Of a stretch of 64,000 nt of DNA, positions 40,470-47,940 are shown piece by piece (the first letter of the stretch is position 1; each line of letters opens with the position of its first letter). The DNA comes from JAJYKC01 sp035545735 (GTDB lineage Bacteria; Acidobacteriota; Terriglobia; Bryobacterales; Bryobacteraceae). Position numbers and translations under genes: made by a program. A model generated the notes under the pieces. It ran no database searches, was not told where the DNA came from, and saw nothing but the letters and a program-made list of their open reading frames with translations. Location of the stretch: contig DASZXS010000043.1 in assembly GCA_035545735.1 (NCBI GenBank), positions 40,409 through 104,408 on the forward strand, in the 5' to 3' direction.

Positions 40470-41392
40470 CTGGCGTCCCCGGCGCCGGCAGCCGCTTTCC
40501 GCGCTCTTGCCCCGGTGTAGCCGTTATAAAACCAGTTTAGAAAACGATGCACCGCCGCCAGAATTGCGAGTGCGGCCACGAAAAGGACGCCGCCTTCCAG
40601 ACTGTGGAACACTCCATGCGCCAAGGCGGGTTTATACTCGCCCAAAATGCCCGTCAACGTGATGCGTCCCGCATTCGCGGCGATCGCAATCGGCACGGTG
40701 CTGAACAACAACGCCCAGCGCATCCAAACCTTCCGGTCGAAAAGAAAGGCGTAGATGAGCGACAGAAAAGAAAGCGACAACAGCGAGCGAATCCCACTGC
40801 ACGCCTCCACCACCGAGAGCGTCTCGCTGGGGAGTTGCAGGATATTTCCATCCCGCAGCACCGGAATTCCGATCACGCTCAGCAGCGTCTCCGCCACTTG
40901 CGAGGCGAAGAACTGCAGCGGCATCGTGATCTGACTGTAAACGATCCTCGGAATCGGGATCATAAACAACAATAGAAAAAGAGGAAACGCCAGCACGCGG
41001 ACCACTGCCCGCCCGGCCAGCGTCAGAATCAGACCCACCAGTGAAATCAGAAAGGCCGTTCTCGCGAGAAATAATTCCGCGCCCAGCGACCCGGCCAGCA
41101 TCTGCGCCGCGCCCCAAAGGAGCAGGACAATCCCCCAGGGGCACGGCTTCCACTCGGCGCGCGCCAAACGGTCGCGGCGGGTCCAGGCGACATAGACCGC
41201 GACAAACGGCACAAAGAATCCGTGCCCCATATCCGGATCTTCCATCCAATGCAGCACCAGGCGGTGCAGCACGCCTGCATAGCAAATCAACAATAATGCG
41301 GTGAAAAAGGCTACGGCGAGCCAGGGAAACCGTTTGAAAGGCAACGCCGCGGGGTCGGTTTCCGGCACAGCATTAGCTTGTGCGATTGACAT
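40466..41392 (-). CDS. Exosortase (XrtA-like) membrane transpeptidase
   Basis: Inner-membrane cysteine protease/transpeptidase of 308 residues with about eight membrane segments. The catalytic triad is intact: Cys198 in VVEACSGIRSLLSLSFLSL, Arg243 in ANAGRITLTGIL, His263 in AHGVFHSLEGG. Exosortases sort proteins that carry a C-terminal PEP-CTERM signal. No PEP-CTERM protein and no EPS gene cluster is seen here, only EpsI. GGGAGACAGGG lies upstream of ATG 41392. Confidence 0.93.
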   Translation of the reverse strand: MSIAQANAVPETDPAALPFKRFPWLAVAFFTALLLICYAGVLHRLVLHWMEDPDMGHGFFVPFVAVYVAWTRRDRLARAEWKPCPWGIVLLLWGAAQMLAGSLGAELFLARTAFLISLVGLILTLAGRAVVRVLAFPLFLLLFMIPIPRIVYSQITMPLQFFASQVAETLLSVIGIPVLRDGNILQLPSETLSVVEACSGIRSLLSLSFLSLIYAFLFDRKVWMRWALLFSTVPIAIAANAGRITLTGILGEYKPALAHGVFHSLEGGVLFVAALAILAAVHRFLNWFYNGYTGARARKAAAGAGDAR

Positions 41393-41566
41393 CCCTGTCT
41401 CCCAAGTTAATCACAAGAGTACGAGATCCGCCATTCCGGAAGCGCAGCACGGCGGGCGTTGGAGCGGACGGATTTACAATCTTTGACAGCGAAGACGCTT
41501 CGCGCTTGCGTCCCACGAATCACGCACGGCAAAAATAGAACCCGAACCGCGGGGATCGAGGAGACC

Positions 41567-42373
41567 ATGAAACACTTGCATGCCCCACCATGGGCGGAAG
41601 CGGCGGCGCTTCTTCTGGGTGCAATCGCGCTGCTGGCATCCACGCCGTGGGAGAAAAAGGACCCGAGCCAGTGGTCCAGCGAAGATGTGGATCAGATTCT
41701 TCATAAATCCCCGTGGGCCAGGAACACCGACGCTACCTTCGAACGCTCCGGGACGCAACAGGGCCGGCGTGGAGGCGGTGGTGGTGGCGGCGGCATGGGC
41801 ATCCCGGGAATCGGTTTCCCCGGCGGACGAATTGGCGGCGGAGGCATGGGCGGCGGAAGGATGGGAGGAGGAGGCATGGGACGCGGCCGGGGAGGCCAGG
41901 GAACGGAGCGTCAGCCGGCGCTGGTCCGCTGGGACAGTGCGTTTCCGGTCGTGCAGGCATTGAACCATTTCCACCCTCAGCAAACCTCGACCGGGGAAAA
42001 CACACCGGCCAAGCCCGCCGGAGACAGCTACGTTATCTCGGTTATCGGGCTCCGCCCTCCGCGGGGGCGGCGCGGCGAGGACACCGGCGACACAAGTTCC
42101 AACACGAATAGTGACGATGCGGCGCAGCGATGGAAAGACGAATTGATGATCGGCACGCGGCTGACTCCTAAAGGGAGAGATCCTCTATCGCCTTCCGAGG
42201 TGCAACTGGATTCCGCGGGAGGGCTCAGCGAAGTCCGGTTCCTGTTCCCGAAAAAGGACCCCATATCACTCGACGACAAGGAAGTCGATTTTTCGACTCG
42301 CCTCGGCGGGGAAAAAGTAGAAGCGAAGTTTCACCCCAAGGAAATGAAGTACAAGGGCAAATTGGAGTTATGA
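41567..42373 (+). CDS. Exported Gly/Met-rich protein of unknown function
   Basis: A 268-residue protein with a hydrophobic N-terminal segment (WAEAAALLLGAIALLASTPW), a segment WSSEDVDQILHKSPWARNTD, then a low-complexity run at about residues 65-115 of Gly with Met and Arg, and a C-terminal half with mixed beta strands (YVISVIGLRPPRGRRGEDTG, VQLDSAGGLSEVRFLFPKKD). GAGGAG precedes ATG 41567. The opening motif (SxxDVxxIL..SPWA) is familiar from acidobacterial exported proteins labelled as GWxTD-related or hypothetical, but I do not assign a function. It is followed 22 bases later by another exported protein. Confidence 0.75.
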   Translation: MKHLHAPPWAEAAALLLGAIALLASTPWEKKDPSQWSSEDVDQILHKSPWARNTDATFERSGTQQGRRGGGGGGGGMGIPGIGFPGGRIGGGGMGGGRMGGGGMGRGRGGQGTERQPALVRWDSAFPVVQALNHFHPQQTSTGENTPAKPAGDSYVISVIGLRPPRGRRGEDTGDTSSNTNSDDAAQRWKDELMIGTRLTPKGRDPLSPSEVQLDSAGGLSEVRFLFPKKDPISLDDKEVDFSTRLGGEKVEAKFHPKEMKYKGKLEL

Positions 42374-42395
42374 ACGGGGCGGCCGCGCGTTAAGG

Positions 42396-42902
42396 ATGCG
42401 AATTCAGAATCTCGGGTTGCTGTGCGCCGTTCTTCTAATCGGGGTGCCCGCTCTCGTGCGCGCCCAGCCGGTTTCGGTGGAACCGCTCACCGTGTGCGAG
42501 GCCGTGAAGAACCTTCAAAAACTGGTGGGTAAACCATTCGGTATTGTAGGCAGACTCTCATTTCGCAGCGAAGGCAAATGGCTTTCCCAGGATGACTGCA
42601 AAGGAGCGCCGGGGAACGGCGAAGCTCGCATTACGCTTCTGTATGACACGGCCGGCGCGCCTCGAGTCAAAACGGGATGGGAAGTTCGAGGATCCGCAAT
42701 GAGCGAGAAACTCACCCTGTTGCGAAGGGCGACCAAGCTGGCCTTGTTCCCATTCGGAACGCCCGATTACGACCGCTGGGCGGTGGTTTACGGGTCGCTG
42801 CGCTTCCGCGAAGGCGCGGCGTCCGGAGACGCGGCGGCCGCCAACAAGGCCGCGGCGGACCTGCTCTATGCGGGCGATGGCTATGTGCTGATTATCAAAT
42901 GA
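42396..42902 (+). CDS. Small exported protein of unknown function
   Basis: A 168-residue protein with signal peptide MRIQNLGLLCAVLLIGVPAL and cleavage near VRAQP. The mature part has two Cys (VCEAVKNLQKLVGKPFGIVG and QDDCKGAPGNGEARITLLYD) and a beta pattern around GKPFGIVGRLSFRSEGKWLS, suggesting an OB-fold-like small domain; this is weak evidence. AAGGATG at the start gives a poor ribosome site. The stop overlaps the next start (ATGA), so it is coupled to the SnoaL-like gene. Confidence 0.7.
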   Translation: MRIQNLGLLCAVLLIGVPALVRAQPVSVEPLTVCEAVKNLQKLVGKPFGIVGRLSFRSEGKWLSQDDCKGAPGNGEARITLLYDTAGAPRVKTGWEVRGSAMSEKLTLLRRATKLALFPFGTPDYDRWAVVYGSLRFREGAASGDAAAANKAAADLLYAGDGYVLIIK

Positions 42903-43270
42903 TTCATACTGCGCAACCCGAGCGGCTTGTCGCCGCGATGGAACAGTTCGACCTGGACGGCGCCGTCGCGTGTTTCTCGCCCCAGGCGCGCCTCTACTTT
43001 TGTGGAATGCTGGTCGCAACGGGCCGCCCCGTCATTCGCCGTCTGCTGCTCCCCTGGTTCGCGGACCTGGAGGACTTCCGGCACCGCACCATCGCCCTCT
43101 GGTCGGCCGGAGGCGTGTCGGTGGTGGAGGCCGATGTGCGGTATCGCTCCGCCGGGCGCTGTCCGGTCTCCATCCCTGTAACCAGCGTCCTCCGCTGGAA
43201 CAGCGGCCAAATTGAGGAGTGCCGCGTCAATACCTGGCGCGAACTTTTCCCCCGCATCCACGCCGCATGA
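42899..43270 (+). CDS. SnoaL/NTF2-like protein
   Basis: A 123-residue protein with the NTF2-like layout: N-terminal helices (PERLVAAMEQFDLDGAVACF), strand SPQARLYFCGMLVATGRPVI, a helix LLPWFADLEDFRHRTIALW, and three long strands (GVSVVEADVRYRS, VSIPVTSVLRWNSGQIEECR, VNTWRELFPRI). Such domains bind small ligands or act as isomerases; none of the known catalytic His/Asp dyads is obvious. ATG 42899 overlaps the previous stop. Confidence 0.75.
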   Translation: MIHTAQPERLVAAMEQFDLDGAVACFSPQARLYFCGMLVATGRPVIRRLLLPWFADLEDFRHRTIALWSAGGVSVVEADVRYRSAGRCPVSIPVTSVLRWNSGQIEECRVNTWRELFPRIHAA

Positions 43271-43406
43271 CCGGGTCGGCGTCGGCCCACGCCACGCCGC
43301 GGCGGCGAATTCCCGGTCCGGGCTTCGAGCCACCTCCACAATCCTGGCCGGCGAGAGCGTAACTTCCGGGCCGCTCGTCCCGGCCGGGCACAAGTAGTAT
43401 AGGAAC

Positions 43407-43883
43407 ATGACGCCAAAGAACACCATCTGCCTCTGGTTCGACAAGGACGCGCTGGAGGCCGCACGCTTCTACGCCGCCACCTTCCCGGACAGTAAAGTAA
43501 CCGCGGTTCACAATGCGCCGGGTGACTATCCAAGCGGCAAAGAAGGCGCTGTGCTAACGGTGGAGTTCACCGTTTGCGGCATTCCCTGTCTCGGTCTCAA
43601 CGGCGGCCCGGCGTTCCGGCACAGCGAGGCCTTTTCCTTCCAAATCGCGACGGAAAATCAGGAAGAGACGGACCGCTACTGGAACGCGATTGTCGGCAAT
43701 GGCGGCGCGGAAAGCCAGTGCGGTTGGTGCAAGGACCGCTGGGGCCTTTCCTGGCAGTTCACCCCGCGCACGCTCATCGACGCTCTTGCGGTTGGCGGCG
43801 GCGAGGCAAAACGCGCCTTCGAGGCGATGATGACGATGAACAAGATCGATGTCGCGGCGATCGACGCCGCACGGCGAGGCTGA
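43407..43883 (+). CDS. VOC-superfamily PhnB-like protein
   Basis: A 158-residue protein of the group once called 3-demethylubiquinone-9 3-methyltransferase domain (glyoxalase/bleomycin-resistance fold). Typical features are CLWFDKDALEAARFYAATFP, FTVCGIPCLGLNGGPAFRHS, FSFQIATENQEETDRYWNAI, ESQCGWCKDRWGLSWQFTP and a C-terminal AMMTMNKIDVAAIDAA. The name of the family is historical and does not predict methyl transfer. The reaction is unknown. The gene stands alone after a 136-base spacer that holds no visible signal. Confidence 0.88.
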   Translation: MTPKNTICLWFDKDALEAARFYAATFPDSKVTAVHNAPGDYPSGKEGAVLTVEFTVCGIPCLGLNGGPAFRHSEAFSFQIATENQEETDRYWNAIVGNGGAESQCGWCKDRWGLSWQFTPRTLIDALAVGGGEAKRAFEAMMTMNKIDVAAIDAARRG

Positions 43884-43934
43884 CCGCCAGCCTGGCATGC
43901 ACACGGCGCCGGCGCAGACGGAAAAGAGAAATCT

Positions 43935-44114
43935 ATGGAATATCTGATCGGGGTTGGCCTGGCGCTGGCGGTGTACGCCTTCGCCATGGCGGCCGGATTC
44001 GATCGCGACCGCGTCTTCTATCCAACGATGCTGATCGTAATCGCCGCCGCCGGCACCGGCGCCTTCCTGGCCATGCTGCGGATGCGGCGTTCCGGATTCG
44101 CAATGACGAGGTAG
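43935..44114 (+). CDS. Small two-helix membrane protein
   Basis: A 59-residue frame from ATG 43935 to TAG 44114 with AAAAGAG upstream. It has two hydrophobic segments (MEYLIGVGLALAVYAFAMAA and YPTMLIVIAAAGTGAFLAML) around the motif GFDRDRVFYPTMLIVIA, which is conserved in longer small membrane proteins of many bacteria. The usual protein goes on for another 50 or so residues, so this copy may be truncated or degraded at its 3' end. Confidence 0.55.
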   Translation: MEYLIGVGLALAVYAFAMAAGFDRDRVFYPTMLIVIAAAGTGAFLAMLRMRRSGFAMTR

Positions 44115-44156
44115 ACTCGCGGCGCCCATGGGCTTCGAAACCGGGGAGTGGCGACC

Positions 44157-44552
44157 ATGAGAACGGAATTGCTGCGATTCAACGGCGCCGTGGAGCGGGA
44201 CCCCGCCATAGAGGCGTGGATGAATGAGCATGCAGGTGAATTGGGGGAGCTCGCGCGCCGGTGGTTTGACGTGATGCGGGAATGCGGCGACGAGGTGCGG
44301 GAACTCTTGCATGACGGCTGCCCGGTTGCCTGCTGGGGAGATGCGCCATTCGGTTACGTCAACGTATTCACCTCCCACGTAAATGTAGGTTTTTTTCACG
44401 GCGCGTCGCTGCCCGATCCGTCCCGCCTGTTGCAAGGCGCCGGCAGGTTCATGCGCCATGTGAAGCTGTCACCGGGAACCGCCGCAAACTCCGCCGCACT
44501 ACGCAGGCTCATCCATACGGCGTACGAGGATATAAAGGCGCGCGCGGTCTGA
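44157..44552 (+). CDS. DUF1801-like (YdhG) small protein
   Basis: A 131-residue protein with the DUF1801 pattern: a helical N-terminus with DVMRECGDEVRELLHDGCPV, a central aromatic block CWGDAPFGYVNVFTSHVNVG, FFHGASLPDPSRLLQGAG and a C-terminal helix pair ending LRRLIHTAYEDIKA. Function in this family is unknown, although some members relate to frataxin-like iron handling. ATG 44157 is chosen over GTG 44148 because GGGGAG lies 8 bases before it. Confidence 0.72.
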   Translation: MRTELLRFNGAVERDPAIEAWMNEHAGELGELARRWFDVMRECGDEVRELLHDGCPVACWGDAPFGYVNVFTSHVNVGFFHGASLPDPSRLLQGAGRFMRHVKLSPGTAANSAALRRLIHTAYEDIKARAV

Positions 44553-44577
44553 GTGCCGTGGCGCTCGCCTTCGCCGA

Positions 44578-45201
44578 TTACGGACGCGGGGTAAGACCGC
44601 GGTTCTCCTTCTCGATCTCGTGCAATTCGTCGATTTCGCGCTGCAGTTCGCGCTGCTGCCGCAGCCGGAGCACCAAATACCCGGCCAGCCAAAGGAAGAC
44701 GAGAATTAGAAACGGCAGTCCGTTCGGGAACATTCCCCGATCCCGCGTCCCAGCCATCGCCAGCGCTGCGATGAAGGCGCCCAGACCCAGCACCGTGGGG
44801 CCAAGCGACCACAACAGAGCCCGCCGCAAGAGGTCACGCTGCCGCTCCATTTCCCGCAGGCACAATCCTAACCCGGCGGTCAGTGCTACATCCCCTGGCA
44901 TCTCCGCGGACCACATGCCCTTGTGCAGGAAATATAGCCCGGCAAGACTCCACAGGAGTGCGAAGGCGAACAGCAGTTGCAGCGCTTCTTGTAGCGGCGC
45001 GAGCTGCGTTGTTCCGAAAACATAGAAGAACGCCGCGGCAGCCGGCCCGGCCAGCGTGCCAAGTAATCGTCTGCGGGTCCTCCCGCGAAGCTCAACCGAC
45101 CTCCGCCGGATTAATTGTGGCGTCACGTTCACCTCCGTTGGCTGGTTCAACCAGATCGTTTTTGGGATGTCCGCGCGCTGTTCATTTGGCATCGTTTCCA
45201 C
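44578..45201 (-). CDS. Membrane protein partner of the adjacent ECF sigma factor
   Basis: A 207-residue protein with a cytoplasmic N-terminus of about 45 residues, four membrane segments (LLGTLAGPAAAAFFYVFG, LFAFALLWSLAGLYFLHKG, ALLWSLGPTVLGLGAFIAAL, LPFLILVFLWLAGYLVL) and a short C-terminal coiled coil (QQRELQREIDELHEIEKEN). It overlaps the ECF sigma gene by 20 bases (or by 11 if ATG 45192 is used), the position normally held by an anti-sigma factor. No zinc finger is seen. An anti-sigma role is inferred only from context. Confidence 0.78.
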   Translation of the reverse strand: METMPNEQRADIPKTIWLNQPTEVNVTPQLIRRRSVELRGRTRRRLLGTLAGPAAAAFFYVFGTTQLAPLQEALQLLFAFALLWSLAGLYFLHKGMWSAEMPGDVALTAGLGLCLREMERQRDLLRRALLWSLGPTVLGLGAFIAALAMAGTRDRGMFPNGLPFLILVFLWLAGYLVLRLRQQRELQREIDELHEIEKENRGLTPRP

Positions 45202-45730
45202 CTCCCTGGAACCACTGCGCCAGAATCCTCTTAATTCGATGAATCCTCATCGCAACACTCGCGGGAGACAATCCGGTGATCTCGCCGATGGACACGGCAT
45301 CCATCTCTTCGAGATACGAGACGATGACTTGGCGATCGAGGGGCTTCAACCGCTGGATCAGGGTGGAGAGCCGGTGCAGATCCAGGCGCCGCTCGGCGGC
45401 AGGCGAACCACTGGCTTTGTCGGGGAGCATTTCGAGTTCTTCCAGACTCACCAGGCCGGAAAAAATCCGGCGCTCGCGAATGATGTGGGACGCCGCGACA
45501 TGGTGCGCAACCCGGTATACCCAGGTCCGCAGGGAACAGCGCGCATCATACCCCTGCAAGCTCCGCCACAATTGGAGATGGATGTCCTGGATCAGGTCGC
45601 GGCGCTTTTCCCGGTCGGCTTCATACGCGCCGGCGAGCCGTGCGAGTGACGCGCCGAACTCTTCCGACACTTCCCTATATAGGTCGTCCTGGCTGGCGTG
45701 CGCGGCCGAAATGGATTCCGTTCCTCCCAC
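45182..45730 (-). CDS. ECF-type RNA polymerase sigma factor
   Basis: A 182-residue sigma factor with region 2 (LARLAGAYEADREKRRDLIQ, DIHLQLWRSLQGYDARCSLR, TWVYRVAHHVAASHIIRERR) and region 4 (LIQRLKPLDRQVIVSYLEEM, VSIGEITGLSPASVAMRIHR, IKRILAQWF). The start is GTG 45730; no ATG lies in the first 60 codons. It overlaps the four-helix membrane protein gene, its likely regulator. Target genes are not evident; the genes just upstream on the same strand (CPxC protein and DUF899 protein) are candidates. Confidence 0.9.
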   Translation of the reverse strand: MGGTESISAAHASQDDLYREVSEEFGASLARLAGAYEADREKRRDLIQDIHLQLWRSLQGYDARCSLRTWVYRVAHHVAASHIIRERRIFSGLVSLEELEMLPDKASGSPAAERRLDLHRLSTLIQRLKPLDRQVIVSYLEEMDAVSIGEITGLSPASVAMRIHRIKRILAQWFQGGGNDAK

Positions 45731-45759
45731 ACCAAGGTAGTCGCTTGCAATGCCGGTTT

Positions 45760-46059
45760 CTAACGCGCCCGGACGAAATTCCTAATCGGTTTAATCTTCG
45801 GATGGAGGCGCCGGATGAGCGGAGCCAGGACGAGCGCTCCGCCGGCGATCCAGGACGCCAGGAGCAATCCGCGCACCCACACAACGCCCGCAACGGGGAA
45901 AGCAGTACCGGTCGCGATGGTTAACCAGGCCGCGAGGCATAGTGGGCACTTCGGCAGGAATGCCAGCACCGCGCCGGGCAGCATCGAAGCCCCGGCTCTG
46001 GAGAACCGCCGGGCGAGGCGGCTCGACGCCGCCCCGCCCCTGCAGCACTGCCCCGTCAT
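45760..46059 (-). CDS. Small membrane protein with CPxC motif
   Basis: A 99-residue protein starting at ATG 46059, which overlaps the stop of the DUF899 gene (ATGA). It has a Cys pair at the N-terminus (TGQCCRGG), then two membrane segments with a conserved-looking motif FLPKCPLCLAAWLTIATGTA and a second helix VVWVRGLLLASWIAGGALVL. The Cys-Pro-x-Cys at a membrane face resembles MerC/MerT-like metal-handling or redox proteins, without close similarity. Coupled translation with a thioredoxin-fold DUF899 protein suggests a shared redox or metal role. Confidence 0.7.
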   Translation of the reverse strand: MTGQCCRGGAASSRLARRFSRAGASMLPGAVLAFLPKCPLCLAAWLTIATGTAFPVAGVVWVRGLLLASWIAGGALVLAPLIRRLHPKIKPIRNFVRAR

Positions 46060-46838
46060 CCGGCGCCTTCCTCGTGCTTGCAGCACCCCGCTGCCTCCCG
46101 CGGCGACGCGGCGGAAGGCGCGGGATCGTACTTGTCGTGATGCCGCAACCAGTCCATCGAGAAAGCCAGCCCATCTTCATCGCGGCCTTTGGGGACGAGG
46201 TCCAGGTAGCTGTACGCGCCGATCATCACTTCTACGCCGCGCCCGTAAGTCGAGTAGGTGTGAAAGACATTCCCCGCGCCGTCCTTATAGAACACGCTCA
46301 CACCTGGCGCTTCGTCCCGCGGAAAGGGCCGCATCGCGTAGTTGTAATAGACCTCGCCCTTTACTCTGGCTTCCGGCGCGAAGGTGACGCCGAAATCGCG
46401 GTTGAAGTCCGTTCCATTCGAGGAAACCCATTTGAAACGCCAGCCCATGCGCCGCCGAAAACGTTCGATATCCGCCAGCGGCGCGCGAGAGACGGCCACC
46501 AGCGTGACGTCGCGCTGCTCCAGGTGCACCCTCGCGCCGTCGGTGTGGTCCGCCATGAAGGAGCAGCCCCTGCAGCCCTCCTCCCACCCCGGCGCGAACA
46601 TGAAATGCTGCACCATGAGCTGGCTGCGGCCTTCAAACAAACCGGAGAGGGTCTCCGGGCCATGGGGACCTTCGAAAACGTAGTTCTTCTCCACGCGTTC
46701 CCACGGCAGTTCGCGCCTCTGCCGGCTCAGTTCATCCCGTTTGCGGGTAAGTTCCTTCTCGGCCTCCAGGTGCGCTATTCGCGCCTTCAGCCATTCCTCT
46801 TTCGAAACCACTTTGTGTTCAGTTTGCGTCGCAGTCAT
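46056..46838 (-). CDS. DUF899-family thioredoxin-like protein
   Basis: A 260-residue protein of the DUF899 group: N-terminal coiled coil (HLEAEKELTRKRDELSRQRR), LPWERVEKNYVFEGPHGPET, then the thioredoxin-like fold with QLMVQHFMFAPGWEEGCRGC (two Cys, CxxC), SFMADHTDGARVHLEQRDVT, VSRAPLADIERFRRRMGWRF, VSSNGTDFNRDFGV and NVFHTYSTYGRGVEV. Family members resemble peroxiredoxin/AhpC folds and are of unknown function. The C-terminus has a Cys pair (AAGCCKHEEGAG). AGGAAAG lies before ATG 46838. Confidence 0.9.
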   Translation of the reverse strand: MTATQTEHKVVSKEEWLKARIAHLEAEKELTRKRDELSRQRRELPWERVEKNYVFEGPHGPETLSGLFEGRSQLMVQHFMFAPGWEEGCRGCSFMADHTDGARVHLEQRDVTLVAVSRAPLADIERFRRRMGWRFKWVSSNGTDFNRDFGVTFAPEARVKGEVYYNYAMRPFPRDEAPGVSVFYKDGAGNVFHTYSTYGRGVEVMIGAYSYLDLVPKGRDEDGLAFSMDWLRHHDKYDPAPSAASPREAAGCCKHEEGAG

Positions 46839-46918
46839 CCAACTTTCCTTTCTCTGGTTTGCTCACCAGGCTTGCGCACGGGCACACGTCTCCTCGCAGG
46901 TCCGTGCGGTGTGATGGG

Positions 46919-47296
46919 TTAGCGCTTTTTGGGGCGCGTTTTGGTTTTTGCCGGGTCGGGGAGCGCGCCGTCCGCTTTGGCTTCCGCATCTTCTTTGATG
47001 CGCAGCAGATGGCTCGCCCACAGTTCCTCGAAACGCCCGACCCAGCGTTCATAAATTTGCCGGATCGGCACCACATTCAAGGAGTTGATCCGCTGCCGGC
47101 GTTCGTCGCGCGTGTGAATCAGGCCGGCTTCACGGAGCACCTCCATGTGTTTCATGACCCCGAAGCGGCTTAGATGCGGAAAAGCCTCGACGATCTGGGT
47201 CGTCGTGTGGGGACCCTTCCGCAGGAGATCGAGAATCGATCGCCTCGTGCTGTCGGACAGAGCCTTCCACACGCCGTCGAGGTCGTCGTCGGGCAT
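46919..47296 (-). CDS. ArsR-family transcriptional regulator
   Basis: A 125-residue winged-helix repressor: VWKALSDSTRRSILDLLRKG, TTQIVEAFPHLSRFGVMKHM, EVLREAGLIHTRDERRQRIN, then PIRQIYERWVGRFEELWASH. There is no metal-binding Cys box, so it belongs to the group that works with AHSA1/SRPBCC proteins. Here the SRPBCC gene precedes it directly (stop TAG 47297-47299 followed at once by ATG 47296). It probably represses the pair through the palindrome at 47784-47797. Confidence 0.92.
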   Translation of the reverse strand: MPDDDLDGVWKALSDSTRRSILDLLRKGPHTTTQIVEAFPHLSRFGVMKHMEVLREAGLIHTRDERRQRINSLNVVPIRQIYERWVGRFEELWASHLLRIKEDAEAKADGALPDPAKTKTRPKKR

Positions 47297-47752
47297 CTAT
47301 TTCCGCTGCCCGGCTGCACGCGCCGGGTAATCCTGGACGATTCCCTCCAGAAGGTACTTCCACCCGCCTGACACCCCCTGCCGGTGCACCGGGTCGATGA
47401 GGCCGACGGCGCGGTGCCGCAGGTCTATGTGCGTTCCGCCCGGCCGTTGTTCGAGCTTCACCTCGAGGTGGTTCAGCGCCGGGTAGGACATGAACATCGG
47501 GCCGCTGAGCTCCAGCAGCACCGGCGCCTTGATCACCTGCACGTGTCCCCAAAGGTGACCGACGCCGTTGCCCCGGTCGCGGAACCAGCGGCCGCCCGGC
47601 CATTGCTCCAGCACCATTTGCATCGATTCTCCTTCCGGCGGTTTGGTGAAGCCTGCGCCGAGCCGGTGCAGGACGCTTTGAAAGACGTCTCCAATGTCGG
47701 CCTTGATATCAATGCTCTGTGTCGTATCCAGCGTCAAATCGTCGATAGTCAT
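47297..47752 (-). CDS. SRPBCC (AHSA1-like) ligand-binding protein
   Basis: A 151-residue START/Bet v 1-fold protein: SIDIKADIGDVFQSVLHRLG, MVLEQWPGGRWFRDRGNGVG, HLWGHVQVIKAPVLLELSG, YPALNHLEVKLEQRPGGTHI, then GWKYLLEGIVQDYPA. These proteins are commonly paired with ArsR regulators; ligands are unknown. GAGGAGG lies about 10 bases before ATG 47752. It is the first gene of a two-gene operon. Confidence 0.88.
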   Translation of the reverse strand: MTIDDLTLDTTQSIDIKADIGDVFQSVLHRLGAGFTKPPEGESMQMVLEQWPGGRWFRDRGNGVGHLWGHVQVIKAPVLLELSGPMFMSYPALNHLEVKLEQRPGGTHIDLRHRAVGLIDPVHRQGVSGGWKYLLEGIVQDYPARAAGQRK

Positions 47753-47782
47753 GAGTACGTCGCCTCCTCGCTACGTGACTAC

Positions 47783-47811
47783 ATAGTAACGTTACTAATT
47801 GGTAACGTCAA
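47783..47811 (-). promoter_or_regulatory. Promoter and palindromic operator of the SRPBCC-ArsR pair
   Basis: On the minus strand TTGACG (47811-47806), 17-base spacer, TACTAT (47788-47783). The perfect 14-base palindrome TAGTAACGTTACTA (47784-47797) covers the -10 and the adjacent spacer, and a further GTAAC half-site at 47802-47806 touches the -35. This suggests ArsR autorepression. Confidence 0.75.
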
Positions 47812-47889
47812 GAGCTTTTTTTAAGGCCTCGCGAGTCTTCTCACCGGCCTGGACGGCGATCCTCCGGCGAGCGGCACGCAAAGAAAAAG

Positions 47890-47914
47890 GCCGGATCGCT
47901 CCGGCCCTTTTTTC
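47890..47914 (-). terminator. Rho-independent terminator after the sugar dehydrogenase
   Basis: Inverted repeat GGCCGGA (47890-47896), loop TCGC, TCCGGCC (47901-47907), flanked by A-rich bases on the left and T6 on the right (47909-47914), so it works in both directions. On the minus strand it follows the dehydrogenase stop by about 27 bases. Confidence 0.85.
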
Positions 47915-47940
47915 CTTGTTGTTTACCTGACGCGCAACGG

